The notes under the pieces are model-generated. The model saw nothing but the letters and a program-made list of their open reading frames with translations, searched no databases and was not told the DNA's origin. Below are positions 11,633 through 22,960 of a DNA stretch of 64,000 nt, piece after piece. The position numbers and the translations under genes are program-made. The DNA is taken from contig CM040094.1 of the NCBI GenBank assembly GCA_022496805.1, positions 13,787,501 to 13,851,500 of the forward strand, in the 5' to 3' direction. Source of the stretch: Pohlia nutans (taxonomy: Eukaryota; Streptophyta; Bryopsida; Bryales; Mniaceae). The number at the start of each line of letters is the position of its first letter. Position 1 is the first letter of the stretch.

Positions 11633-11715
11633 GATATTCCGGATTGTTCCTTTTGTCTCAAATCCAGAACTGAGACAGTTCCGGATTTGAGACAAAAGGA
11701 ACAATCCGGAATATC
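11633..11715. repeat. Near-perfect long hairpin
   Basis: Two perfect 33-nt arms (11633-11665 starting GATATTCCGGATTGTTCC, and 11683-11715 ending GGAACAATCCGGAATATC) flank a short centre that itself continues pairing (GAACT/AGTTC) with one mismatch and a 5-nt loop. RNA from either strand would form an almost fully paired stem. No direct flanking duplication is evident. Confidence 0.9.
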
Positions 11716-11971
11716 AAAATTGATCAATTTTTCTTGCTCAATACTATTTTGGATGGAGTATTACAACTTTCTCATGAATCCATCATTAAATTCATGTGAA
11801 TTGAAAATGTGTAATTTCTAGCACACATTAAGTGAATTATAAAATGACAGTGTTTTAGTGAGACAATCCTTTTTGGAACCCATATCAGACCCGGACCTCC
11901 CAACTTTACCTCTCTGACCGCAAATTCAGATGCACCGTCGATGGGACTTTGGGTGGGACTTGGGCCCAATC

Positions 11972-12109
11972 AGCACTTCCTCAGGGTTAGGGCGCCGAGG
12001 GCTCTACAAGGAATAAATTTATTTTAGTTCTTGCTTTATAAGCACTTCCTCAGGGTTAGGGCGCCGAGGGCTCTACAAGGAATAAATTTATTTTAGTTCT
12101 TGCTTTATA
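11972..12109. repeat. Perfect 69-bp tandem duplication
   Basis: The unit AGCACTTCCTCAGGG...TTGCTTTATA occurs twice head-to-tail (11972-12040, 12041-12109) with no difference that I can see, implying a recent event. It is intergenic. Confidence 0.9.
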
Positions 12110-12567
12110 GAGGACATGTGCTTGGACGGGTTTATCACTTCCTCAAACCATGGTTGATGTATGTCACGGACATGCTCTCATGTTATTTTTTATTAGCTCT
12201 GACTATAGGAAAGAGGCATTGCAAGGGCACTCATTTTTTTGAACTACGTACCACTGTAGCAAATATATTCCGACCATGATTCCACTTAAATGCATTCTCG
12301 TCCTTCACGTGTTCTATACTGGTCAGATCTTCTCGTAGCGTAGATGCTTGTTTTTTTAATGGCAAATCAGAACTTCATTGCAAGGAAAACTACTCCAAAC
12401 AAAGGGCAGCACTCTGGGGTTAGGCACACTCCCCCATGCTATCTCTCATTCCACTTCGGTGTCCGTGAGCATCGGTGTCCACAGTCATGGCTCGTGAGTT
12501 GTGAAACACAGGGAGATAAATACAAGATTCCCATATAGGAAACGCAGATAAATTTCCTAGAATTGTA

Positions 12568-12818
12568 CTCCCTCCGTCCCAAAGTTATTGTCATGTTTGA
12601 AAGTCATGTTTGAAAGTGCTTTTTTAAGTAGGTCAAAAAAATACTTCCTTGTGGCTAATTTGATTTAAGTTGCAATGAACACATGCAATGTTCTTCAATC
12701 ATTCTAGTGACATAATTTGGAACCTTTTTTCATCATGTTTCTTACAGTATGATCAATGAAATTGGCTCAAAGAAATACCAAGCAAACAAATTGGACAATA
12801 ACTTTGGGACGGAGGGAG
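12568..12818. mobile_element. Stowaway-type (Tc1/mariner) MITE, TSD TA
   Basis: It begins CTCCCTCCGTCCCAAAG and ends CTTTGGGACGGAGGGAG, a long perfect inverted repeat, and is flanked by TA on both sides (12566-12567, 12819-12820). The CTCCCTCCGTCC terminus with TA target is the Stowaway signature. The 251-bp element is non-coding. Its interior (AACACATGCAATG, then ATTCTAGTGA, then TATGATCAATGAAATT) resembles the TTAACCCC-family elements at 2029-3388. Confidence 0.92.
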
Positions 12819-13022
12819 TAACATTTCCACATTAAAATATACTACAATCATCCCGGAAAAGTTACAATAGTGGGAATTTCGTCCAACTTCCCATATGAAA
12901 TCCCATGTGGGAATGTCTTTAATTCTCCCTGTGGAACTCTGGAGTCATAATGGCGTCTTCAAGCCTTCTTGTTGAGCTAGAAACCTTGATTGCTATGTGC
13001 TCATATGCTCGCCAAGTCACAC

Positions 13023-13204
13023 CACTACAAGGAGAATGCATCGCTTTTCACTCCTTCTCTGAGTCGAATGGCACCACTTTCCGCTCACCAATTTTTGGTT
13101 GAAACTTAGTGACTGCATTTCGTCATGTAGGACAAGCATGTACAGTGAAAAGCAACAATGAACATGGTCCTCCATAGTGAGAAACGACCCCTCTGTTTGT
13201 AGTG
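13023..13204. mobile_element. CACTA-type MITE, TSD CAC, in UGT-B 3' flank
   Basis: The ends CACTACAAGGAGAATGCATCG and ...CCCTCTGTTTGTAGTG are inverted and flanked by CAC on both sides. It is 182 bp. It interrupts sequence that is continuous in the 3' flank of UGT-D (about 48840-48900: AATCCAGTG...GAGCATATGAGCACA), so paralog comparison confirms the insertion. Confidence 0.85.
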
Positions 13205-13537
13205 CACTGGATTGTGAGATTTGATCAAAAGCCATAACTTGTAACATAGGTACGGTGGCCTCAACTCTAGTACACGAGACTGCCAATCTTCAACAAGGAA
13301 TTGGATTAAAAAATCAGCATACAGACAGAGCTCAGGTTTCCATACCTTTTAACAGCAGCTCACACTTCAAATTTTGAGAACCGTATGTGTTCATCGCTGT
13401 TGTTCACCTTTGACTTAATGAGGTCAAGTCTCTGCTTCCTCTTTAATTCCTCTTTAATGGAACTGATTCAACAATGATATTCAAGAATGGTATTTACATT
13501 GACATTAACGATTAGAACCCTACAATTAATGTGGCTA

Positions 13538-15538
13538 CTACTCTAACCTCGACAGCTCCGCCGCTGCGGCTCTCTTGTACATGTCCGCTACGAAAGCGGA
13601 CATGTTGTTGTGTGACGAGCCACCTTTCTGGACCGACTGCCTCGCCGCATCTTTCCACTTAAGGGCTGCATCTCTCACCGTGGACTCCTTGGCCATCAGT
13701 GCCCTCACCTTTGTCGCCACCTCTTGCCTCTCTACGAACATGTTCGCCTTCTTCTCCAACTCCCATCCATTCTCCCACACGCTCACAACATACCGATTGA
13801 TCGTGGGCTGGTCTGCAAAGTAAGGGAATCCCAATATTGGAACCCCCTTGGACATGCTTTCCACCAATGAATTCCACCCGCAGTGACTCAAAAATCCACC
13901 CGTTGCTGCATGAGCTAGGACCTTCAGTTGCGGTGCCCATGGCACAATCAAACCTCGGTCCTTGGTGCGCTCTTCGAAGCCTGCAGGTAGCCGTTGCAGA
14001 TTGTTGGTCGTTGGGTCTTTGACGAAATCTTTTCGGAGAACAACAATGAAGGGAACTTGAGAGTCTTCCAGACCCAGTAAGAACTCCTCAAATTCGTTGG
14101 TCGTCAAGTAAGTCAAGCTCCCGAGTGATACATAAATAACAGACCCCGGTTCTCGCTTGTCAAGCCAATCCAAGCACTTTGTTTCTTCGGTCCAAAAGCT
14201 GCTCATGTTACTTTGTTTGTCGTCCGATTTCAGGCCTTCCTCACGAGTGGTGGGTGTAATAACAAGGGGCCCAATGGCCGTCAATCTAATACCCTCATCT
14301 TTTTGGAGAGCGTCAATGACCGGGGCCTCCAACTCATAAAATGTATTCACAAGATTCCATGCGTTCGTGCGAAACATTTGTGGCTGAAGTTCGCTGAAAA
14401 ATTTGAAACTAGGGTTTGAAGTGTCACGCTTTAGAACAGCTGAGAAAAGCTCTCCTACAGCCATGGGATACATTCCTGGAACACAAGTCACCGGACGACT
14501 AAGCGCCATGGCATCTTCCGCACTCACAGGCCACGATGCATCTCGCATCCCGATTTCCGGGGGCATGCTTGGGTGAGCAGGTGGCAGAGGCAATAATCCT
14601 GCCTCCACAATCTTCGGAAGATAGACTTCTGCACTCAACGCAACTGCACAGTGGGTACCAAATCCAACATGGGGAATGCCCAAGAGGATCGCTGTTTGCT
14701 GAACGGCTGGAAAATCCAAATCGGACATCATACAGGTGATTGGCCCGGAATTTAGCAGAAGATTCTTCACAAACGTTTGCAGGAAGGGTCCCAAAGTGGT
14801 AAGTTCACTGAAAAGCTCACTAAGCTTTGACCGAGTGTAGAGCTCGTCGGGGAAGCCTTCTTGAAGATCCATAAACAGTAGGCCATCTTCCGCGACCCTG
14901 AACCATCCAGAAATCATGTCAGCAATTGAGTCTAAGTTTCTTCGGGTGAGTATCTCGATTTCAGTTTCTAGGAATCATACACTAATTCAGCTTCCGGGAA
15001 ATTTTGTTCTGGCTCAGTCATGTAAATTATTCTAAGCCCCATATTCATTAAATTGGCCAATTTTATTTATATTGGCCGCCACACTATTCAAATAAAGAGA
15101 GTAAATTGAACTGAAATCAGACTATTTGAGCGGCCAATATAATCAAGATTGGCCAATTTAAAGATTGGCCAATTTAATGAATATGGGGTTTCTAGTTCTC
15201 TAGCTATTAGTGCGATAATTATGCAACAAGGCAGATGACACAAAAAGTTTAAGTCAAGTTTTCTTGGTTTTAGTTTACAAGCCCGGAAGAGTAATAATCT
15301 TGAGTTTTCAGATTCAACAATAATGGATATGATCGAGCACTTACGAGGCTTCCTGAAGTCGCAATCGCTTGTAGATGTGACATGTAGTGACAAACGTGAC
15401 TTTGAATCCGTGCACGCGGTTGAGTTGCAACGCCAGCTGCATGAGAGGCCGCACATGACCCTGCGCCGGGAATGGAAACATCACTGCATGGGGCCGAACG
15501 TTGGCCACATGACCCCGAGTGGAGATGATGCCCACCAT
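13538..15538 (-). CDS. UGT-B: family 1 UDP-glycosyltransferase
   Basis: Two-exon gene of the same type as UGT-A: exon 1 is 15538-15345 and exon 2 is 14897-13538, with a phase-2 intron at the same codon, giving 517 aa. Landmarks are MVGIIS start, catalytic His28 in PFPAQGH, Asp124 in MMSDLDF, and the PSPG box at about 385-428 with HCGWNS and terminal DQ. It differs from the others mainly just after GFPDE ([14 protein letters not shown]), in the acceptor-binding half. The 447-bp intron holds a MITE-like insertion at about 15033-15191 that is absent from UGT-C. A TATATATA box lies about 330 bp upstream of the start. It appears intact and is likely a glucosyltransferase of unknown acceptor. Confidence 0.94.
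15033..15191. mobile_element. MITE with long TIR inside UGT-B intron
   Basis: An inverted repeat runs from CCCCATATTCATTAAATTGG at 15037 to its complement ending at 15188, with a further inner pair (TATATTGGCCGC / GCGGCCAATATA). In UGT-C the same intron reads straight through (ACTAGAATAATTAACATGAC), so this is a clean insertion, probably with a TA or TAGA duplication. Confidence 0.8.
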
Positions 15539-16095
15539 GTTGATCAGAAGCTGCTACCACAGATAATTCTCTCAAATGAAATCCTTCGCGAAGCCGCGGG
15601 CGCCCTCAGCTCTTCGTCACGCTTGCTGGTCTCAAATATTCTGACTGGTTTGATCCGCCTCCTCAAACCTTCTAGATAGATAGAGCGCCACTAATCAATG
15701 AATTTCCCAGCTTACTAGTCTATCTGCATGGAGCACGGAGTGATTGACGACGGAAGATTGATGTTTCAATGGAGCCCTGTGCCTGAGCTGAAGCGAACTA
15801 AGTAAGTGTTGAAGACAATCACAGCAACTGATGAGTGATGAAATTGCAGTTCTTCCAAAAGGTGGTGTATATATAGTTACATATTCCAGAATCTCGAGGA
15901 GCTGAATTGATGCTCTGACAGAGGCCGGGAAGCGAGGAAGGAATTGAAGGGGAAGGGGAAGGCGCAATGCCTTCTGTTGACCGGCGGGTTCCTTCCACGG
16001 TGACGAGCCACCAGTGAGCATTTTCTTGCACAGTTTCAGTAAAGTAGACTTACAGTGAGTTTCGAATTAAACGCGTTTCTGTTCAGTGTCTAAGA
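15539..16095 (-). promoter_or_regulatory. UGT-B promoter and 5'UTR
   Basis: On the minus strand this region holds a CCTTCCCCTTCCCCTTC pyrimidine block, TTCTGGAATATG, a TATATATA core at about 15867-15876, and a leader with ATCACTCATCAGTTG and GACTAGTAAGCTGG. The same ordered blocks occur upstream of UGT-C and, more diverged, UGT-D. Conservation beyond the coding region supports duplication of a whole transcription unit. Confidence 0.7.
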
Positions 16096-16228
16096 GCAGG
16101 CCCAGCAGTTCATCACTGGGACTGTACTGTACCAAGTCCACATCTAAAGATGTTGTGTGAGAATTGAAAACTTCCCCAGCAACAATCACCAAGTGTGCCT
16201 TGAATTGAGCACATCAATCAATTTATTA

Positions 16229-16838
16229 GAGCATGGCCACCCATACCCTCCCAGAGTCAAATTTGAAAAATTATTTCAAATTTGAAAAATAAAAGAAAAG
16301 AAAAATAATTCAAAGGAGAGAACATCACTATTTTCGAAAATAGTAAATTTTATAACACTAGGACAATATTGAGGTGTTTGTTTTTGAATTTTTTTCCTTA
16401 GTGGAGTTTAACTTGAATTAACATGATTCAAATTGGGTTGAAAACTAGACTTCGAAAAATATTTTTATTTTTGTTTTTTTATATTTTTCATCATGGACAG
16501 CTTGTAAAAAAAGACATCAACCACTTAGAGCATTCCCATCCATGCACGCTAGGACTAACCGTCTCAAATTATTCATCTACATGTGAAGGGCCCTTGCACT
16601 CACACTCCCCCACCCTTGCACGCCCTTTACGTATCAAAAGTGCGCATCAAATAGTGAATGGACCAATCACAAGTAGAATGAGAGGAATAATCATCGAATA
16701 GTCAACTCAATAGTGATTTCAAGGCCCAATTTCTAACACGCTAGAATCTAGAGTCAAGAAGCATTTTGAAAGGCCCCTTGAAACTTTTCATCCACTTCTT
16801 GAGGTCAGAGACCTCTGATGCCATGGGTGGCCATGCTC
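16229..16838. mobile_element. PIF/Harbinger-type MITE, TSD TTA, with nested relics
   Basis: The ends GAGCATGGCCACCCAT and ATGGGTGGCCATGCTC are inverted, and TTA flanks both sides (16226-16228, 16839-16841). Inside are a second Harbinger-like left end (TTAGAGCATTCCCATCCATG at 16525, matched by the fragment at 19431-19540) and a reverse copy of the dispersed repeat also found at about 19880 and 62350. No coding is seen. Confidence 0.8.
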
Positions 16839-16841
16839 TTA

Positions 16842-18082
16842 GGGGTTAATTGGTAGATACCACCGGAAGAGTGGCAATGCTTGATTTTTCAAAACGTACA
16901 AAGCTTGCGTGTTACCAATGTGAACAGTGTGTACATTGTGACAGAATTTGCCTACGAAATGATTTGTGAAACTGTGACCTGACATGCACAAAAATGCATT
17001 GTCCTCTTCTGTTACATCATTGTGGTAAATTATAAATTATGCTATTTAATTACCATTGTAAGTATTGAGTTGCACTCAGAACGTCAGTTGAGGAGAGAGA
17101 GTTCAGTCTATCAGAACACTCGCCAAGTGAGTCCTTATCAGAGCTTACCGTATTACAAGGTCGAGGCCACGGTCGAGGCACCTAAAACCGATCAGTTAAG
17201 GCATGCATTATACTTGGGATAGATGGATCGATATTTTGAGTATTTTCTTCTTTGAGCAATAAGAAATTAAGAATTTTTCTTATTTAATTTAATTTTTTTG
17301 ATAATTATTATTTGAATAAGTACAAATTTTCAAAGTGGAAGTTGTAGGTTTATCAATAACCGATCATATGCTCTAATGTACAAATGAGGTACATCTTCCC
17401 TGAGTCTATATGATCACAGTCTATAGTCCTTGTGTGGTATCAACACTTGAGGACTAGAAGATCATGAGTTGTCAAGCATCACCGCTAAGTCATGATTGTA
17501 CCCGTAGTGAATGCTATACCAGTTATTGCCATTCTTATGAGACACACTAATTGTTGTAAAATGTTTACATCTTTTTACACAAGGTGAACATTTTTTCGAA
17601 ATTTGTTTATGGACATTCTAGTACACTAAGATCACCATATACTCTGATCCACGGTATTTACAATAGGTTTTACCAATTCTTATTTGTCAAAATTATTGTG
17701 ATTTGAAATTCTTTAAGGTAACACTATTTATGTCTTTTTTGCATTCTTCAAACCAATTATATTTTGAACAAGCTGTAAAACACTGTGGCAAAGAAAACTT
17801 CAGAAATCGTAATAAATTCTCAATCAACACTTTGTGACCAAATTACATCAACTTAAGTCTTTGTTAGTAGGACAAATTGGGTCTTCATTACCACAATAAT
17901 TTACACCATTGAACATATTTATTATAGGCCACGATTATTATTCACCCATGTCATTCACCCACCCACACTATATGGTGATTTTAGTGTACGAAACATCTTT
18001 GACATTGGTAAAGATATTTGCCTTTTATAAAAAGTTATAGCCTTGAGTAAATAGTTAGTGTGTGGCACTCAATAATCGGTGT
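16842..18082. other. Intergenic, no gene seen
   Basis: AT-rich DNA without a supported gene. The 66-codon frame near 17022 has no recognisable feature. No bordered repeat is found. Confidence 0.45.
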
Positions 18083-18500
18083 AAGGTGGTTATCCCATTC
18101 CCAACTGGAGCCTTAAACCAACAACTAGGGACATTTTTCGCAATCAATGCTGCAATGATGTTGGTTGTAGCATGAGTTACAGTTGGTAATGGGTTCTCTC
18201 TTGTTGGTTTTAGTATATGTAAGTGTGGTTATGGATTCGTTGTTTTTGGTTTAAGCATCTTTAGTGTGTGCAATACAAATCTTCTTTGGACAGAAACATG
18301 CAACTCTACCTATGTGACGTGAATGGGATGTGTCATACTTCAACTTTGAAAATTTACAACTAATTCATTCTTCATTCAAAAATTATTTTTCAAATTGTGT
18401 TGGAATCTGTTTCTTCACAATTCAAAAAATAATAATACTAAATAATATCAATGTCTCATATCCGTATTTCTTAATCAGTTGGGAATGAGGTAACCACCTT
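18083..18500. mobile_element. MITE-like element with 25-bp inverted ends
   Basis: The left end AAGGTGGTTATCCCATTC and the right end (reverse complement AAGGTGGTTACCTCATTC) are inverted repeats continuing to CCAACTG, 418 bp apart. The interior is AT-rich and non-coding. No clear target duplication is seen. Confidence 0.65.
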
Positions 18501-20930
18501 AGGTGCTGTAACAAGCCACCATAAGCAACACTTTTGTGAGCATAAATTTGTCACATGTTGCTATCACATTGGTTGCAGTGCTATATACTCCCTTGTAGAA
18601 ATCATGAAACTAGTACTGTCTGATGTGGTACTAACTTAGTGGCCCATGCCATTACAAGATTGTAATCAGGCTCCAGTGCTCCATTCCAAATTTGTACCCA
18701 AGACATGGGATGAAAGAACAGGCCTGTCAACGCTCACACATGACCACATGAGTTATATCAAGGATACAGTAAGTTAGTACCCTACGTCATTGTCGGGTTT
18801 CAAAACAAATCGATTCAGTTTTGTGAAAATATCTCCACGTGTCAACTTGTGATTGGTTTAGACCCCTCAAAATCTGACGTGGAAATTTCACTTTCGGCAC
18901 TCAGCTGTCAAATCTGACCCTCCCGTATGGTAACTCATACAACTTCTGCATTACTTTTGCTAAGTGTCAACCTGTCTTGCATGATCCTGGGAAGGTTGGG
19001 AACATGGGATTTTACTGATAAAGTGTCCTGGGCAGTGTTTAAATTGCTGGCAAATTTTTGCCTAAATCTTACCTCAGATTTGATGTGGCTAATTCTACAC
19101 TAGAAAAATGGAAAAAAAAGTGGATGAATTGCCTAAAACTTCTCAAAAAAATATCACAATTGCCACTATTCGGATGAAATTGCCTTACAATAGATAAATT
19201 TATTGATGAACGTATTAATATGATGATTCTATCCATGTTTTCCTTACCTGGCTACATTCCAAGGTGCGTGTCAGTCTACCAACGGAAAAAAAAAAATCAA
19301 CGCTGGTCCTAGGACTCTTGTGATTTTTTTTGGAAAGCTCTTGACTAAGGTGCTACTATTTTTAGCGGATTTGGAATGAGAGGGAAATATCAAGAAACAA
19401 AAAGTCCAATTAATAATTTAATATGTAAGAGCATTCCCACCCATGAAATTATTCATCTACGTTTGAAGAGCCCTCGCATTCACACCCCCCCCCCCCCCCA
19501 CCTTTACACACCCCTGACCCCTCACATATCAAAAGTGTGCATCCAAATGGAGTGCTTGGAACAATGGCTGCAAGGCAAGCTGTTGCGCCATAGCGCCACA
19601 AACGAGGCCACAAGCTTCTGTAATTGTGGGAACCTGCACACGAAACTGTGGACACATAGAAGGTAGAGGGCTCTAAACCCGCCACAGTTCTAAACCCGCA
19701 TTCTACGAAGAACGAACATTTTGAAATTTTGGATGTACCCATAGTGAAGAGCACCACTTTAGACATTTCACAAGTAAAAGTATAGTACAAAAATTGGGGA
19801 CCTATCTCTATTAAGAAAGGCAGCACTCTCCATCACTTTTTCAATATAGTAGTTTAGTTTTAATGAAATGTAGTGCAATTTTAACCAAATGTGTGTTAAT
19901 CCCAATTAAACTCTACCAGGGAGAATTTTTCAAAGTGGAGCACCTCAACATTGTCTTAGTGTTATAAAAATTTCTATTTGGGGAAAGTAATGATGTTCCC
20001 TTCATCATTTCTTTTGTTATTTTTGTAGCTTACAAAAGATAAACCAACTTTTTCCAATCATGCTAAACTTAAAACTCTAAAAGTGAAAATTATACTTTAT
20101 AAAAAAATTTAAAAAATAATGCTTTAAAATTCATTAAAAAAAATATCCGAAGCTATTTTTGGAATTTTGACCATACAAATAATTTGTAGAGATGATTTTC
20201 TACATTTTTGTTTATTGATAATACTACATAAAACATATGGAATTCACATATTATAACACATATATGTTTTGTCCAATACCCTTCGGACTTTCAGGAGTTA
20301 ACCCTTAAACATCAAGTTAAGCCCCATGGGTTTATTTAAGAGAGACTAATGAGGTATAAAGTAGACTTCTTTAACCCAAAAAAGGGAGAATTGGTGCTTT
20401 GGAAAGCTATTGAAAATACAAAATTGGAATTTCAAATTGCACATGATTTGGAAAATTGTGGAATGATTCAAAAGCAACCATATTTTGGTTTGTGGTAATG
20501 TGGCATATATAGAGCATACTCTCCAACATGTGTTTTTGAGGAACCAATGCCAAAATTTGGTGTAGCCAACTCCACTTGCTCCAAAGTTCAGCCCAACAAC
20601 TATCGAGTAATAGCAAAGGATAGTTTTTGGGGCTAAAGTTTTAGATTTCCCCTCCATGTACAAAAGCTTTGGTGCAAGCAAATTACCCACACCTAACAAG
20701 CATCTTTGCACAATCCATAATTAGATAATGAGCTTGAACACTATTCACCGGCCCATACTCTAAGGCCATCAACTTCTTTTTATAAAATCTGCTTTTAATG
20801 AGTTCCATTGGTGATCTCACAAGGAGTGTTGTGAGGATACTTCAAGTTTAACATTTCTTTCAGTTAAAAATGACCCCCAAATTAATGTTTGGTGTACATA
20901 TTTGGTCTAGAGATGTTCAGCTTGCTCTTA
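18501..20930. repeat. Repeat-rich intergenic segment with dispersed copies
   Basis: It contains MITE copy 2 of the 1305-1480 family (18775-18945), a Harbinger-MITE fragment at 19431-19540 with a 14-C tract, and a block at about 19583-19650 (GCGCCACAAACGA...GGGAACCTGCACA) shared with 45282-45345 upstream of UGT-D. A repeat of roughly 430 bp at about 19870-20300 is also found at 62342-62762. The open frames here (up to 125 codons) look random. Confidence 0.55.
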
Positions 20931-21070
20931 GGGCCTCTTAACACTACATGCGAGAAGTCATCAGGATAGAAATTTCTGCTAATAGGAGGCCAAGAAACCA
21001 AGTAGGCCAAATTTCTCATTGGCTGAAATTTCTCTCCTCATCGCTTCTGGCCTATAGAGAAAAGAGGCCC
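20931..21070. mobile_element. Tourist/Harbinger-type MITE, TSD TTA
   Basis: The ends GGGCCTCTT and AAGAGGCCC are inverted with TTA on both sides (20928-20930, 21071-21073). It is 140 bp and non-coding, and abuts the left end of the large CACTA element. Confidence 0.7.
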
Positions 21071-21217
21071 TTAACCCCTAACTGCCTGCAAGACCCACTA
21101 GAAGAAACCCGTGTTTTTGGTCATGTCTTAAAAACGTGTAGACATGGTGTAGGAGATTGTTTAGCATGGCAAATATCAAAAACATCTTGTCATGTCTTCA
21201 ACAACGCGTAGACATCC

Positions 21218-21820
21218 GTGGATGTCTATCAAATTTCGGAGGCTGAAAGGTGTGACACGTCAGCGCCACATCAACGCCACATCAGCGGCAAAAGGACGGG
21301 CAGTGCCACGTCGGGATGGAATTCATCCTCCCCGTGGGTGACGTGGAAGAAAACGTGGTCCCACCACATTCCGACGTGGCGGCAGGAAAATCCGACGTGG
21401 ACCCGGGAAATTCCGACGTGTCACCTGGAAAATTCTGACGTGGCATGCCACGTCAGCAGAGGCCTGGGTTTTTTTCATTTCCGCCGCATGTTTCCCTGGA
21501 CGTCTCCTAGGACATCACTATGTTTCAAGAGACATTCGCGCATAGACGCGGACGTGTCCTGCGAGAGCTCTGTGACGACATCTACTGTGTGGTTGTGTTG
21601 GTTTATGCGGACATCTCCATGTCTCGCACAACATAAAGAACTTGGCATGGCGATGTCCATCTGCACGTTTGCGTGCCCTACGCCTGGGCATTGCCGATGT
21701 CCTGGCTCATGTGTACATGAATGTCTTTGCGCGTTTTTCGAGACATCTCTTCGGACGTAGCCTTGCTCACGTTCTGTCTTTGAGGACGTTCACGATGACG
21801 TGCGCCTTCTATTGAAGACC
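21218..21820. repeat. Left subterminal motif-rich arm of CACTA
   Basis: Dense degenerate ACGTC/ACATC motifs run in both orientations. A 180-codon open frame crosses it, but its composition follows the repeat and it has no recognisable domain, so I do not call a gene. Confidence 0.6.
21371..21443. repeat. 21-22-bp tandem CCGACGTGG repeat in CACTA left arm
   Basis: CCGACGTGG-type cores start at 21371, 21392, 21413 and 21435 and alternate with GGAAAATT-type spacers. It is a short regular array in the left subterminal region, where CACTA transposition proteins normally bind repeats. Confidence 0.75.
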
Positions 21821-22455
21821 ATCAGGAATTTCAGACCCCACTGATTCTGCACGATTTCAGTGCGTTTATTGTTAAACACTGATTCCGCACGTCATACGTG
21901 CATTTAGAAGTGTCGTTATCGTACGGAAGTGACATGCATTACTAAGATGTCGATGCAGTGTCTTTTCAATGATTATGACAAAAGTGTTGTTTCCGCACGA
22001 AAGTCGTGCTTGACGGAATCCGTGCGTTAATTGTGTATCTACATTACATGGCTAATAAGACACGGATAACATGCGGTTTTAGTTAATGCGGATTCAGTAT
22101 CGTATACGTACCATATTAATGCCATTTACTATATTCGTGCGATTTAAGTATCTATTATAATGCCATTATTTCGTACGACATTCGTGTACAATATTTTAAT
22201 ATATTTTTTGGAAAATTTTGGAAAATTTTGGAATCTTTTGGAATCTTTCAAAATATTTTATATTATTTTGGAATATGTTGGAATATTCCAAGAATCTTCT
22301 TTAAATTATACTTACGGTTTAATTTCCCAAAACATTTTTAGATCTACATTTATAGAGTTTAGAAGCAATACACATTAAAATTTCAAAGAAATAACATTTA
22401 ATATCTTTAGAATTAAAATTTGGTATTATTGGTTATCATTGTACTTTTCATCATA

Positions 22456-22790
22456 GGAGCAAAAAAAAATAGCTCACAACCACCACGATTTTGGCAAAAA
22501 ATAAAAAAATTCAAAATATTATGAAAAAAATCCTAGATATAGAAAAAGTTCTCTATAATCTAATGCAAAAGAAAAATTTGGAAAAAAAGTTTTTTTCACA
22601 TAGTTAAAAACATTCAAAGTCCGCTGAAAAAAAAAAAAAACAGCTCACAGCCATGATCTGCCATCACGATTTTGGCAAAAAATTAAAAAATTAAAAATAT
22701 TATGAAAAAAATCCTATATATAGAAAAAGTCCTGCATAATCTAGTGCAAAAAAAAAATTGAAAAAAGAATTATATATACATGGCAAAAAA
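22456..22790. repeat. About 170-bp imperfect tandem duplication, AT-rich
   Basis: Two copies begin at the AGCTCACA(A/G)CC blocks near 22470 and 22641, each followed by CACGATTTTGGCAAAAAAT and a TATGAAAAAAATCCTA tract. They lie inside the nested element. Confidence 0.7.
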
Positions 22791-22847
22791 TTGCCAATGG
22801 TTTCAATCTTTTATAATTACCAAAAAAGTTCCATTTTATGCATCGAG

Positions 22848-22960
22848 GGTTTGTGGTGATTTGGTGGTTTGGAGCTTGGTTGATAATCGGGAGGTCGTGA
22901 GTTCGAATCCCACCGTCGGCGATAGAGCTTGGGAAGCCATGGTGGGCCCCACCGTGGGTT
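22848..22960 (+). mobile_element. tRNA-derived SINE-like sequence
   Basis: It contains a Pol III B box (GAGTTCGAATCCC at about 22910) with an A-box-like TTGGTGGTTTGGAG about 35 bp upstream, as in plant SINE heads. The 5' and 3' flanks do not pair as an acceptor stem, so it is not a functional tRNA. The reverse strand gives the frequently mis-annotated peptide GGIRTHDLP typical of such sequences. Confidence 0.65.

Noticed and set aside
21218..21760. 180-codon frame in the CACTA left arm
   Set aside because: Cys/Ser/Thr-rich composition follows the GACGTC-type repeats, with no domain and no splice context.
22848..22930. Functional tRNA gene
   Set aside because: The B box is good, but the flanks do not form an acceptor stem and no credible anticodon arm could be drawn. 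Called a SINE instead.
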